From assembly GCA_039976075.1 (NCBI GenBank), contig JBDWFY010000009.1, positions 62,001-126,000 of the forward strand: a DNA stretch of 64,000 nucleotides, given 5' to 3'. The notes under the pieces are model-generated. The model saw only the letters and a list, made by a program, of their open reading frames with translations. It had not been told where the DNA came from and made no database searches. Both the position numbers and the translations under genes were made by a program. Below are positions 1 through 8,340 of the stretch, piece after piece. Source of the DNA: JBDWFY01 sp039976075. Its GTDB lineage: Bacteria > Pseudomonadota > Alphaproteobacteria > Rhizobiales > Stappiaceae. The stretch's first letter is position 1, and each line of letters starts with the position of its first letter.

Positions 1-498
1 GCTGGTCAGTGTGGCTGAGCGGGTGATCAGCGCCATGTCGCCTGCTGGAACCGGTAGTGGCGTCAGGCTGGCCTGCAGGTTGATTCGAGGCGTTGCTATA
101 CCAAGACTGCCCGGACCCACAATCCGTACATTATGCGCGCGCGCAGCCTGCAGAATTGCGAGAACGGTATCTTCCGGCCAGGACTCATATCCAGCCGAGG
201 GAAACAGCACCGCCCGGGTGCCTGTCTCGCCCAGCTTCTGGACAGTTTGCGCCGCCGTCTCGGGACCACTGGTGATAATTGCAAGGTCAGGTCCTGATGC
301 CAGTTCGTCGAACGTGACACATGGAAACGACGGGTCAGACTTCGGGGGCAGACACTCGCAAAAAGAGATCAGTCCCCTATACCCCGCGCCTGTCAGGTGT
401 CCCACAAGCAAGGAAAAAACGGCATCAGGAAGACGATTGGGTCCAATAACCCCGACCGAAGTGGGATTGATGACAGCGTCCAGATTTCGGATCGTCAT
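1..498 (-). CDS. NDP-forming acyl-CoA synthetase / protein acetyltransferase-type protein, N-terminal CoA-binding part (cut by window edge)
   Basis: Reading the minus strand from an ATG at 498 gives 166 open codons that run off the window. The protein begins MTIRNLDAVINPTSVGVIG and continues as a Rossmann-like CoA-binding domain. It has a stretch typical of succinyl-CoA-synthetase-like enzymes (DLAIITSGPETAAQTVQKLG), then RIVGPGSLGIATPRINLQAS, which matches the usual RIVGPNCLGL block. Full-length relatives are ADP-forming acetate-CoA ligases, often fused to a GNAT acetyltransferase (Pat type). Only the N-terminal domain is visible, so the rest is unknown. The frame stays open to about 552 and the ribosome site at 498 is weak, so the start is uncertain. 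It lies 122 bp behind a universal stress protein gene on the same strand and may be cotranscribed with it. Confidence 0.8.
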   Translation of the reverse strand, partial: MTIRNLDAVINPTSVGVIGPNRLPDAVFSLLVGHLTGAGYRGLISFCECLPPKSDPSFPCVTFDELASGPDLAIITSGPETAAQTVQKLGETGTRAVLFPSAGYESWPEDTVLAILQAARAHNVRIVGPGSLGIATPRINLQASLTPLPVPAGDMALITRSATLTS

Positions 499-620
499 TT
501 TTATTGGCCCAATCCTGCCATACGGCAAGCCGCTGGCTTTGTTACATCCTCCCTACTATCACTTCTATTTGGATCGGCAAGTCGATCGTCATGTATTGGA
601 CGATGACCCTGCCGAGGTTT

Positions 621-1451
621 TTAGTGCGCCATCAAGACCGGAACTGTCATTGTCGCAAGCATGCCACGGGTGGCGCCGCCGAGAATGAACTCACGCATTC
701 TGCTGTGGCCGTATCCGCCCATGACAGTCAGATTAACTCCTTCATCGGCGATGAAGTTCAGCAGCGTATCGGCAACGCCAATCGGCGGCTTTTTGATGCG
801 CTGAACGGCGACCTTGACGCCGTGTCGTGACAGATAGGTGGCGATATCCGCACCGCCTTCACCGGCCAGTTTTTTACCGTTTTCAACAATGACGATTGAG
901 ACTTTCTTTGCCAATTCCAGTATAGGCAGGCCCGCATGAACCGCACGAGACGCCGTTCGGCTTCCGTCCCAGGCAACCATGATGTGGTCGGCGGAAAAAC
1001 TGTCATGACCGGCATAGGGGACAAGAAGCATTGGAACGCCGGAATCAAACAACGCGGCTTCAATCAACTGATCCCGCATCGGTTCGGTGGAATCCGGTTT
1101 CTCCTGGCCGATGACCAGCAAGTCTGTCAAACGCGTGTGTGTGAGAAATGGATCGATATTTCCACCCTCGACCATTTCTATCATGCGGGTTTCGACCTTG
1201 ACGCCCGCTTTTCGAGCAAGTTCATCGAAATTCGACAAAGACTTCTTCGTCATGTCAAAAGACTGCTCTCGAGCGTGTTTGATATATTCCGATGGAACCT
1301 CGGCCGCGACAAAACCCTGAACGAGGCGGTCAAAGGCGACAGAAACACCGGTTAAATGGGCATCGCATTGTCGTGCCAGATCCAGCGCGACCCGCGTTGA
1401 AGGTTGGTTGCCGTTGAGATCGACAAGGTTCAGAATGTCTTTAATAGCCAT
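621..1451 (-). CDS. Universal stress protein, tandem UspA domains
   Basis: This 276-residue protein is about twice the length of a single UspA domain. The N-terminal copy (about 1-145) starts IKDILNLVDLNG. The C-terminal copy ends in the nucleotide-binding motif GGYGHSRMREFILGGAT, which fits the G-x2-G-x9-G pattern of ATP-binding UspA proteins. It is probably a cytoplasmic stress or low-oxygen response protein. The ATG at 1451 has a good ribosome site (AAGGGAGC). The next gene downstream is an acyl-CoA synthetase/acetyltransferase-type gene; in mycobacteria a Pat acetyltransferase modifies a universal stress protein, so a functional link is possible but is inference here. A perfect FNR/FixK-type box lies about 72 bp upstream of the start. 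Confidence 0.9.
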   Translation of the reverse strand: MAIKDILNLVDLNGNQPSTRVALDLARQCDAHLTGVSVAFDRLVQGFVAAEVPSEYIKHAREQSFDMTKKSLSNFDELARKAGVKVETRMIEMVEGGNIDPFLTHTRLTDLLVIGQEKPDSTEPMRDQLIEAALFDSGVPMLLVPYAGHDSFSADHIMVAWDGSRTASRAVHAGLPILELAKKVSIVIVENGKKLAGEGGADIATYLSRHGVKVAVQRIKKPPIGVADTLLNFIADEGVNLTVMGGYGHSRMREFILGGATRGMLATMTVPVLMAH

Positions 1452-1516
1452 CTTGGGCTCCCTTGAATTCTGGTCATCTTGGGGAAAACTGTTAGCGGAT
1501 TGGGAGAGCCAGCGCC

Positions 1517-1530
1517 TTGATGCTGATCAA
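1517..1530. promoter_or_regulatory. FNR/FixK-type box upstream of usp
   Basis: The sequence is TTGATGCTGATCAA, a perfect match to TTGAT-N4-ATCAA, the consensus bound by FNR, FnrL and FixK. It lies in the divergent region between usp (minus) and dctB (plus), centred about 72 bp upstream of the usp start and about 115 bp upstream of dctB. Control of usp by oxygen is the simplest reading. The CRP-like gene at 60016 has a different recognition helix and is not the expected binder. Confidence 0.65.
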
Positions 1531-1638
1531 GAGTAGATTGTAAAAAATCAGAAGAACGCCAACATGCTGCGATCATTCGATATAATCGGAGCGGTATCCG
1601 GCGAATTGTCAATCGGTAGTCAGGCGTAAAAGGGCGAC

Positions 1639-3474
1639 ATGGAAGAAAGAGAGCACACCTGGTCGCGTTGGCTGTTGCTGTTGGTACCTATCCTGGTCCT
1701 TTGGGTAGCTGCCATTTTACTTTCGCGGCAAATGTTGGAAACGGCCGTCTTCGAGGCGGACGAGCGCGCGCGCGAACGCCTGACGCTCTACCGGGAAACA
1801 ATGCTTGGCGAACTCGATAAGTTTCGCTATCTGCCGTACATAATAGCCCGTGACGGGCGGGCCGAAGCGGCGTTGGAGGAAGCGGCGCGTCGGGATACCG
1901 CCAATGTTTTTCTACAGGATCTGACGACTGCGTCCGGGGCTTCGGCACTGTATATTATGGATGTTTCCGGTACCACGGTTGCGGCCAGCAACTGGGAACA
2001 ACCGAGAAATTTCCTTGGTGAAAACTATTCGTTCCGCCCATATTTTCAGGAAGCTGTGCTTCGGGGAGCTGGTGAGTATTTTGCCATTGGTTCCACAACA
2101 GGAGAGCCGGGCTTTTTCTTTGCGCGCGCCATGCCCGTCACTGGAGAACCGGAAGGTGTCGCAGCGGTAAAAGTCGATATGACACCGCTGGAAAAAAGCT
2201 GGGTTGATGGTGGTGAAGCGGTTTTTGTCACCGATGAAAATGGCATTGTTTTCCTCTCCAGCCACAGTGCCTGGCGCTACCATACCCTTGCACCGCTTTC
2301 TGCGGCCGTTCGGAAAACGATCAGCAGTTCACGACAATATGGTGATCAGGCGCTGACGCCACTTCCACTTGACACTCAGGGTGAAGAGCTGTGGTCGGTG
2401 CTCGGCGGCACGCGATATCGCCATGCGCAGGCTGAGGTGGGGCTGAATGGCTGGATATTGCACTATCTGACACCAGCGTCCGATATCACCGGAAGTACAT
2501 GGATCGTGTGGTCTGCCGCCGGAGTAGGTTCTCTGCTGTATCTGGTACTGCTGCAATATCTCAGAGGTCGGGCGCTTGATCGTGCGTCGGCTCAGTTGCG
2601 TCTTGAATCGCGGACGCTGCGTGAACTCAATGAACGGCTCGTCGATGAGGTGGAGGAACGAAGCCGGGTGGAACGGGAGTTGCGGCGAACGCAAGGTGAT
2701 CTCGCTCGTGCGGGAAAACTTGCTGCCGTCGGTCAGATGTCCGCTGCTGTGGCTCACGAGCTTAATCAGCCACTGGCCGCAATGCGCATGTTCATTGCCG
2801 GTGCGCGCGTGTTTTTGGGAAAGAACGACCAAGTGTCCGTTGAAGATAATCTGGGTGAAATCGATCAGCTGCAATTGCGAATGGCCGCGATTACCCGGGA
2901 GCTGAAACAGTTTTCACGCCCTGTCGATGATCGGCTGGAAGTGACCAGTCTGGGAAAATGTATCGATGCTTCACTCAAACTGAACGCAGGTTTGATTGCG
3001 GAAAAGAACGTCACGATTGAGCGTGACATTCCAGCGCAGGATATCTTTCTGGAAACACTGCCTCTTCGGCTCGAACAGGTGTTGGTGAACCTGCTGAATA
3101 ACGGGATCGAGGCATGTGGGGAAGGCTGCGATCCTTTGATGCGGATTTCCGCCACGGTCAAAGAAGGAACAGTTGCCATCAGTATTGAAGATAACGGTAC
3201 CGGAATTCAGGATAACGTGCGCGACAAAATCTTCGACCCTTTCGTGAGTACCAAGCTTGAAAATGGTGGATTGGGACTTGGTCTGTCTATTTCCTATCGG
3301 TTGATCAAGGATCTGGGCGGGGATATTCGTGTCAGCGAAGGTACATTGGGCGGCGCTCGGTTTGATGTTCAACTTCCTGTGGGCAACATTGACGTCAATC
3401 CAGGTGGGAAATTAGCCCCAAGTCAAGTTGCGCCTCTCGTGACGGAGAGTGCGGCTCAGGAGAGAATTGAATGA
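1639..3474 (+). CDS. dctB: C4-dicarboxylate sensor histidine kinase DctB
   Basis: A 611-residue membrane sensor kinase. A transmembrane segment lies at about 11-30, a periplasmic sensing domain of about 250 residues follows, and a second membrane segment lies at about 281-305. Next come a charged coiled-coil linker and the kinase core. His373 in AHELNQPLAAMRMF is the phosphorylation site. The ATP-binding part shows the N box (LLNNGIEACGEG) and the G boxes (DNGTGIQDN, GGLGLGLSISYR). The family senses periplasmic C4-dicarboxylates and phosphorylates DctD. The ATG at 1639 has AAAAGGG upstream. The stop overlaps the dctD start by 4 nt, so the two are cotranscribed. The cognate transporter dctPQM follows directly, which supports the substrate assignment. 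Confidence 0.93.
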   Translation: MEEREHTWSRWLLLLVPILVLWVAAILLSRQMLETAVFEADERARERLTLYRETMLGELDKFRYLPYIIARDGRAEAALEEAARRDTANVFLQDLTTASGASALYIMDVSGTTVAASNWEQPRNFLGENYSFRPYFQEAVLRGAGEYFAIGSTTGEPGFFFARAMPVTGEPEGVAAVKVDMTPLEKSWVDGGEAVFVTDENGIVFLSSHSAWRYHTLAPLSAAVRKTISSSRQYGDQALTPLPLDTQGEELWSVLGGTRYRHAQAEVGLNGWILHYLTPASDITGSTWIVWSAAGVGSLLYLVLLQYLRGRALDRASAQLRLESRTLRELNERLVDEVEERSRVERELRRTQGDLARAGKLAAVGQMSAAVAHELNQPLAAMRMFIAGARVFLGKNDQVSVEDNLGEIDQLQLRMAAITRELKQFSRPVDDRLEVTSLGKCIDASLKLNAGLIAEKNVTIERDIPAQDIFLETLPLRLEQVLVNLLNNGIEACGEGCDPLMRISATVKEGTVAISIEDNGTGIQDNVRDKIFDPFVSTKLENGGLGLGLSISYRLIKDLGGDIRVSEGTLGGARFDVQLPVGNIDVNPGGKLAPSQVAPLVTESAAQERIE

Positions 3475-4856
3475 GCGAGGCTGTCAAAGGGCCTGTCCTG
3501 TTCGTGGATGATGATCCGGCGATGCGTGCGGCACTTAATCAATGGTTGAGGCTGGGTAATTTCGAGCCGATAGAGACAACAAATGTCTCCGAAGCACTGG
3601 TGCGACTGGATCGTGGATTTGCCGGATGCGTCATTTCAGACGTTAGACTCCCCGGCGAGGATGGCTTTGCTCTGCTGAGCCATATTCAGCAACTGGATAA
3701 AGAAATTCCGGTGATCATGATTACCGGGCATGGTGATGTTCCGATGGCGGTGCAGGCAATGCGGGCAGGGGCCTATGATTTTATCGAAAAACCCTTTGAT
3801 CCGGATGTTATTGCCCACGTTGTCAGACGTGCGGTGGACCACAGATCCGTGATCGTGGAAAATCGACAGCTTAAAGAGAGACCGTCAAGTGAGAGTTTGT
3901 TAGCCGGAAAACTTCTTGGCGACAGCCCCCCCATGCAGGAGCTTCGGCGGAAAATTCTTCATTTTGCCGCCACCGACGCCACCGTCATGATTATCGGTGA
4001 AACCGGCACAGGTAAGGAGCTGGTGGCACGAGCACTACACGAACACTCTTCTCGTCATGCGGCAGCATTTGTGGCCGTCAATTCAGCAGCACTGCCTGAA
4101 ACCATGGTGGAAGCAGAGCTCTTTGGTCACGAGCCCGGTGCGTTCACCGGCGCAATGCATCAACGTATTGGACGGATTGAGAGCGCTGACAATGGGACGC
4201 TTCTGCTAGATGAAATTCTCTCGATGCCGTCCGCTCTTCAACCCAAATTGCTCAGGGTGCTGCAGGAAAAGGAAATAGATCGCATCGGGGGTACAGAGCC
4301 GGTTTCGGTGAATGTGCGTGTGATAAGCGCGGCCAATAGTGATCCCAGGCAGGCAGTAGCGGCCGGCCGATTGCGGGAGGATTTATTGTTTCGTCTCAAT
4401 CCGATCGAAATTCAGATCCCGCCGCTGAGAGAGCGGACGGGGGATGCGCTGCTCATCTTCGAGACCATGATCAGTCGATTTGCGAGCGACTACGCAATGG
4501 AATGCCCGGTATTGAAGTCTGCTGATGAAGCGTTTTTGACCCTTTATGAATGGCCCGGAAACGTGCGGGAATTGCGCAACGCTGCCGAGCGATTTGTGCT
4601 TGCGGGCGCCTTCAGTGAAACGACGCTGGAGAAGCTGGTGAGCAGTTCAGGCACGGATGCGCAGACACATGGTGTCTCGAGTTTGCGAGACATGATGGAC
4701 GGGTATGAGGCGCATCTGATTAAGCGCGCGCTGCTTCGCCATGGTGGCAGTATCGTGGATGTAATGAGTGAACTTGATCTGCCAAGACGCACGCTGAACG
4801 AAAAGATGCAACGCTACGGCATTAGCCGTACGCAGCCGCTGATGGATACAGAATAG
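3471..4856 (+). CDS. dctD: C4-dicarboxylate response regulator DctD (NtrC family, sigma-54 activator)
   Basis: A 461-residue, three-domain activator. The receiver domain carries the acidic triplet VDDD near residue 13 and the phosphoacceptor Asp57 in ISDVRLPG. The AAA+ domain has Walker A (GETGTGKE, about 175), the sigma-54 contact loop GAFTGA and Walker B (LLLDEI). A Fis-type helix-turn-helix sits at the C-terminus. After phosphorylation by DctB it should activate sigma-54 RNA polymerase. The obvious target is the -24/-12 promoter at 5066-5080, about 210 bp downstream of its stop codon. A GGAG ribosome site lies within the end of dctB. Nothing in the sequence suggests loss of function. Confidence 0.95.
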   Translation: MSEAVKGPVLFVDDDPAMRAALNQWLRLGNFEPIETTNVSEALVRLDRGFAGCVISDVRLPGEDGFALLSHIQQLDKEIPVIMITGHGDVPMAVQAMRAGAYDFIEKPFDPDVIAHVVRRAVDHRSVIVENRQLKERPSSESLLAGKLLGDSPPMQELRRKILHFAATDATVMIIGETGTGKELVARALHEHSSRHAAAFVAVNSAALPETMVEAELFGHEPGAFTGAMHQRIGRIESADNGTLLLDEILSMPSALQPKLLRVLQEKEIDRIGGTEPVSVNVRVISAANSDPRQAVAAGRLREDLLFRLNPIEIQIPPLRERTGDALLIFETMISRFASDYAMECPVLKSADEAFLTLYEWPGNVRELRNAAERFVLAGAFSETTLEKLVSSSGTDAQTHGVSSLRDMMDGYEAHLIKRALLRHGGSIVDVMSELDLPRRTLNEKMQRYGISRTQPLMDTE

Positions 4857-5065
4857 GCGAATTCTTGCCGACAGGTCCGATACATCGGCGATTTTTCGCC
4901 GACGTCTAGGTTCGCTGCAGGTTTTTAATACCTCGATAGCTTCGTTCACTTTGTAAGTTCCGACAGAAATAAAAACAGCAAAAACAATATACTACTGCAT
5001 GAGATGCATCTTGAGATCCTGCAGTCAGACACGCTCTCGTCGTCATGTGTTGACTGTCAGAGAAT

Positions 5066-5080
5066 TGGCACAAAGATTGC
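5066..5080 (+). promoter_or_regulatory. Sigma-54 (-24/-12) promoter of dctPQM
   Basis: TGGCAC at 5066-5071 and TTGC at 5077-5080 have the exact -24/-12 spacing of sigma-54 promoters (GG to GC separated by 12 positions). Transcription should start near 5092, leaving a leader of about 64 nt before dctP. The 200 bp upstream, back to dctD, is AT-rich with short dyads such as TGCAT-GAG-ATGCA at 4996-5008. These are candidate DctD sites, but I cannot assign them firmly. Confidence 0.85.
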
Positions 5081-5155
5081 GGATTGAACAATATTCGATA
5101 CGATGGGCGGCAAGGAGCCGGGGTTCCATCGGGTCGTATCCAGGGAGGATTGACT

Positions 5156-6172
5156 ATGAAGCTTATGAATAAACTCGCCGTGTCCACCACCGCATTCATG
5201 ATGAGTGCCGCCTTTGCAGGCAGCGCCATTGCCGCAGACGTGACATGGAACGTTTCGTTGTGGGGAAAACAGCGCGCTTTTACCGAGCATGTCGAGAAGC
5301 TTGCCGAAGAAGTTGCTGCCCGTTCCGACGGCAAATTTGAAATCAAACTGCATTACGGTGGCGCACTGTCAAAATCTCGGGAAAATCTCGATGGTATCTC
5401 TATCGGGGCATTCGAGATGGCTCAGTTCTGCGCCTCTTACCACGCCGACAAAAATCCGACGATTACCGTGTTGGAACTGCCATTCCTGGGCGTGCCGGAT
5501 CTTGAAACTCAGGTCAAGCTCGATAAGCTCGTCTATGCCCATCCGGCCGTGGAAAAGGACCTGGCTCGCTGGAACGCCAAACTCCTGATGTCTTCACCGA
5601 TGCCACAGTATAATTTTGTTGGCAAAGGCGATGCGCCGACATCGGTGTCTGACTTTGACGGCATGTCGGTTCGCGCTCTCGGCGGCGTTGGCAAGGCCAT
5701 GAAAGTGGTTGGTGCTGTTCCCACAACCGTCACGGCCTCTGAAACCTATCAGGCACTTGATTCCGGTACGGTCAATGCAGCCAGTTTTGCCCCCCATGCA
5801 CATCTGTCGTTCAAGACGGTTGAAGTGGCTGACTGGTGGACAACCAACCTCAATCCCGGCACGGTCAACTGCCCGGTCGTCGTGAATATCGATGCGTACA
5901 ATGCATTGCCGGACGACTTGAAAACAGCGCTCAACGAGTCCGTTGATCCGGCAATCGAACATTACCTGGCAAACTATGCCAAGGTCTACGATAAGTGGTT
6001 CCCGGCCCTCGAAGCCGCCAATATCAAGCAGGTCGAGTTTTCTGCTGAAGAACTTGCTGCTTTCAAGGATAAGGCAGGTAAACCCAATTGGGACGCATGG
6101 GTTGAAGAAATGTCAGCCAAGGGTGTTCCCGCGCAGGAACTGCTTGATCTGGTTCAGTCCAACTTGAACTGA
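5156..6172 (+). CDS. dctP: TRAP transporter C4-dicarboxylate-binding protein DctP
   Basis: A 338-residue periplasmic binding protein. A signal peptide with cleavage near AIAA/DVTW (about residue 27) is followed by a DctP fold. The LHYGGALSKSRENLDGISIG block is typical of TRAP binding proteins and usually precedes the region with the carboxylate-binding arginine. The ATG at 5156 is chosen because a strong AGGGAGG lies 8 nt upstream and the signal peptide starts there; the open frame upstream has no such signal. It delivers dicarboxylates to the DctQM membrane pair. The actual ligand (succinate, fumarate, malate or a related acid) is inferred from the adjacent dctBD genes. TRAP specificity cannot be read from sequence alone. 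Confidence 0.93.
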   Translation: MKLMNKLAVSTTAFMMSAAFAGSAIAADVTWNVSLWGKQRAFTEHVEKLAEEVAARSDGKFEIKLHYGGALSKSRENLDGISIGAFEMAQFCASYHADKNPTITVLELPFLGVPDLETQVKLDKLVYAHPAVEKDLARWNAKLLMSSPMPQYNFVGKGDAPTSVSDFDGMSVRALGGVGKAMKVVGAVPTTVTASETYQALDSGTVNAASFAPHAHLSFKTVEVADWWTTNLNPGTVNCPVVVNIDAYNALPDDLKTALNESVDPAIEHYLANYAKVYDKWFPALEAANIKQVEFSAEELAAFKDKAGKPNWDAWVEEMSAKGVPAQELLDLVQSNLN

Positions 6173-6255
6173 TCTGACAAACTCTCCTATCCAACAACTA
6201 AAATTCGCTTCGCTCCGGTAAGAAATTACCGGGGCGGATTGAAAGGATCTATCGC

Positions 6256-6897
6256 ATGACTGATCCCATCTCTGGCGGCTCAACGGTCGACCGGCCGGAA
6301 ACGCTTATCAAATTTGATGGTGTTCTTGGCAAGGTAGAAAATCTGTTCAACCTGATTGCTGCGGCAAGCATACTGATTTTAATGTTTTTGGCTGTGATAC
6401 AGGTTCTGGGGCGTTTTCTGTTTGGTACGCCTGTTCCCGGATTTATTGACATCACCGAGCAATCAATGGCGGTTTTTGCCTTTATGGGCGTTGCTTACTG
6501 CCAGCGAGTCGGTGGGCATATTCGGATGGAAATTGTTCTCGGGAAATTGAGAGGAAAAACCCTCTGGATCGCTGAACTGATTGGCGTTTTTCTGATCTGG
6601 ATCGTTGTCGTTCTCCTCACAGTCGGATCCTGGTTGCATTTTATGCGGGCCTGGAATTTAGGTGACAGCACGATGGACATCGGACTTGTTACCTGGCCGT
6701 CGAAGTTGGTTATTCCCGTTGCCTTATCGCTGCTTTCTCTGAGGCTGATCCTTCAGATTTACGGTTATTGGCGGTTGGTTCGCAGTCCCGGTGCAGAGCC
6801 CTTTGGCGTGCCGATTATCCATGATGCTGTTGAAACGGCACAACATGAAATTGAGGAAGCCTTTGGAGAAGACGATCAGGAGGGGAAAAAAGCATGA
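6256..6897 (+). CDS. dctQ: TRAP transporter small permease DctQ
   Basis: A 213-residue membrane protein with four predicted helices. The first is the strongly hydrophobic segment after residue 30 (FNLIAAASILILMFLAVIQV). The motif GFIDITEQSMAVFAFMGVAY matches DctQ proteins. It is the small membrane subunit that pairs with DctM. A GAAAGGA ribosome site precedes the ATG. The acidic C-terminal tail (EEAFGEDDQEGKKA) overlaps dctM by 4 nt, indicating translational coupling. Confidence 0.93.
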   Translation: MTDPISGGSTVDRPETLIKFDGVLGKVENLFNLIAAASILILMFLAVIQVLGRFLFGTPVPGFIDITEQSMAVFAFMGVAYCQRVGGHIRMEIVLGKLRGKTLWIAELIGVFLIWIVVVLLTVGSWLHFMRAWNLGDSTMDIGLVTWPSKLVIPVALSLLSLRLILQIYGYWRLVRSPGAEPFGVPIIHDAVETAQHEIEEAFGEDDQEGKKA

Positions 6898-8261
6898 GCC
6901 CCTTCGATGTCGGCCTGATGATGACGGGCATTTTGCTTGTTCTGGTTATTATGGGTATGCGGGTTGCGTTCGCCACGGCACTGGTTGGCGTCGTCGGCCT
7001 CATCATCCATTTCTCAATGAAACTTGGCTTTGAGCGTGGCGTTTGGACTGCCATACAGATGGCAGGAACCATCCCTCATTCAAAATCGGTAACGTATGCT
7101 TTGTCCGTGTTACCGACATTTATTCTGATTGGTTTTTTGGCGTTCTATGCCGGCTTCACCAAACAATTGTTTGAAGCCTCCAAGCGTTGGCTCGGGTGGT
7201 TGCCAGGTGGCATGGCTGTTGGGACGGTCTTTGCTACTGCGGGTTTTGCGGCTGTATCAGGAGCGTCGGTGGCGACGGCGGCTGTTTTTGCGCGTGTGGC
7301 AATTCCCGAAATGCTGTCGGCAGGTTATTCAAAACGGCTTTCCTCTGCCGTTGTCGCCGCAGGTGGCACTCTGGCGTCACTCATTCCCCCGTCGGCAATA
7401 CTCGTGATTTATGCCATTCTGGTGGAGCAAAGTGTCGGCAAGCTGTTGTTGGCCGGTTTTCTCCCTGGTGTGTTTTCAGCGCTGATCTATATGGCGATCA
7501 TTGTTGGAACATCTGCTTATCGGGGAGACGCTCCGCCGATCCGCGGTTTCACCTGGGGTGACAGATTTGAATCCCTGCCGGGAACTTTTCCGATTATCGG
7601 AGTGGTAGCGATCATATTCTGTTCGTTTTTCTTCGGTTTGGCGACACCGACGGAAGCGGGCTCGCTGGGTGCGTTTGTCGTACTCGTTACGGCTTTCTTT
7701 AAGGGCATGGGGCTGAAACAACTTGGCCATGCACTCCACGACACAGCGAAACTCACCGTAATGATATTCACGCTCATCTGGGGCGTCCTGGTGTATGTGC
7801 GGTTTCTGGGTTTTGCCGGTCTGCCCCAGGCATTTGAAAATTTCATTGTCGGACTGGAGTTCAGCCCCTGGATGATCATGATCATGATCCTGTGCGTTTA
7901 TGCGGTGCTGGGGATGTTCATGGATGCAATCGGCATGTTGGTGCTGACGCTTCCGGTAGTCTACCCGGCGGTCATGGCACTCAATGGTGGGGAAGGCGTC
8001 AGTGCGGCGGACAGCACTTTTGGCATGTCGGGCGATGCGTGTGCCATCTGGTTCGGCATTCTGGTGGTGAAGATGGCGGAACTTTGCCTGATCACCCCGC
8101 CAATCGGGCTCAACTGCTTTGTCGTATCAGGCGTCAGGCCTGATATTCCGGTTCAGGAAGTGTTCCGGGGCTGTATTCCGTTTTTTGCTGCTGATGTGTT
8201 GACTATCGGGGGGCTACTTGTGTTTCCCGCCATCATAACCTGGCTGCCAAGCCTGGTTTGA
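6894..8261 (+). CDS. dctM: TRAP transporter large permease DctM
   Basis: A 455-residue protein of about 12 membrane helices, the ion-coupled transport subunit of the TRAP system. Recognisable DctM blocks include TAGFAAVSGASVATAAVF, GGTLASLIPPSAILVIYAIL and GLATPTEAGSLGAF. The length is normal for the family and the frame is intact. It is the last gene of the dctPQM transcript driven by the sigma-54 promoter at 5066, and faces xseA tail to tail across a hairpin. Confidence 0.94.
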   Translation: MSPFDVGLMMTGILLVLVIMGMRVAFATALVGVVGLIIHFSMKLGFERGVWTAIQMAGTIPHSKSVTYALSVLPTFILIGFLAFYAGFTKQLFEASKRWLGWLPGGMAVGTVFATAGFAAVSGASVATAAVFARVAIPEMLSAGYSKRLSSAVVAAGGTLASLIPPSAILVIYAILVEQSVGKLLLAGFLPGVFSALIYMAIIVGTSAYRGDAPPIRGFTWGDRFESLPGTFPIIGVVAIIFCSFFFGLATPTEAGSLGAFVVLVTAFFKGMGLKQLGHALHDTAKLTVMIFTLIWGVLVYVRFLGFAGLPQAFENFIVGLEFSPWMIMIMILCVYAVLGMFMDAIGMLVLTLPVVYPAVMALNGGEGVSAADSTFGMSGDACAIWFGILVVKMAELCLITPPIGLNCFVVSGVRPDIPVQEVFRGCIPFFAADVLTIGGLLVFPAIITWLPSLV

Positions 8262-8309
8262 ACGAACCGCTGAGCGCGCAATTGCAAAATACAGCGTTTG
8301 TTTTTCATT

Positions 8310-8340
8310 CAGGGCGGTCTCTCTAGAAGAGACTGCCCTG
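8310..8340. terminator. Hairpin between convergent dctM and xseA
   Basis: CAGGGC and GCCCTG arms enclose a second pair, GGTCTCT/AGAGACT, giving a stem of 12 or more pairs with one mismatch. It covers the last codons and the stop of xseA. There is no good T-tract on either side, so intrinsic termination is uncertain. Confidence 0.4.

Noticed and set aside
11..688. 225-codon plus-strand open frame at the window start
   Set aside because: It lies over the CoA-binding domain on the minus strand, which has clear family motifs, and has no ribosome site or recognisable product.
4886..4901. CGGCGA-TTTT-TCGCCG hairpin after dctD
   Set aside because: A 6-bp stem without a T-tract; it may be a weak terminator but cannot be separated from chance.
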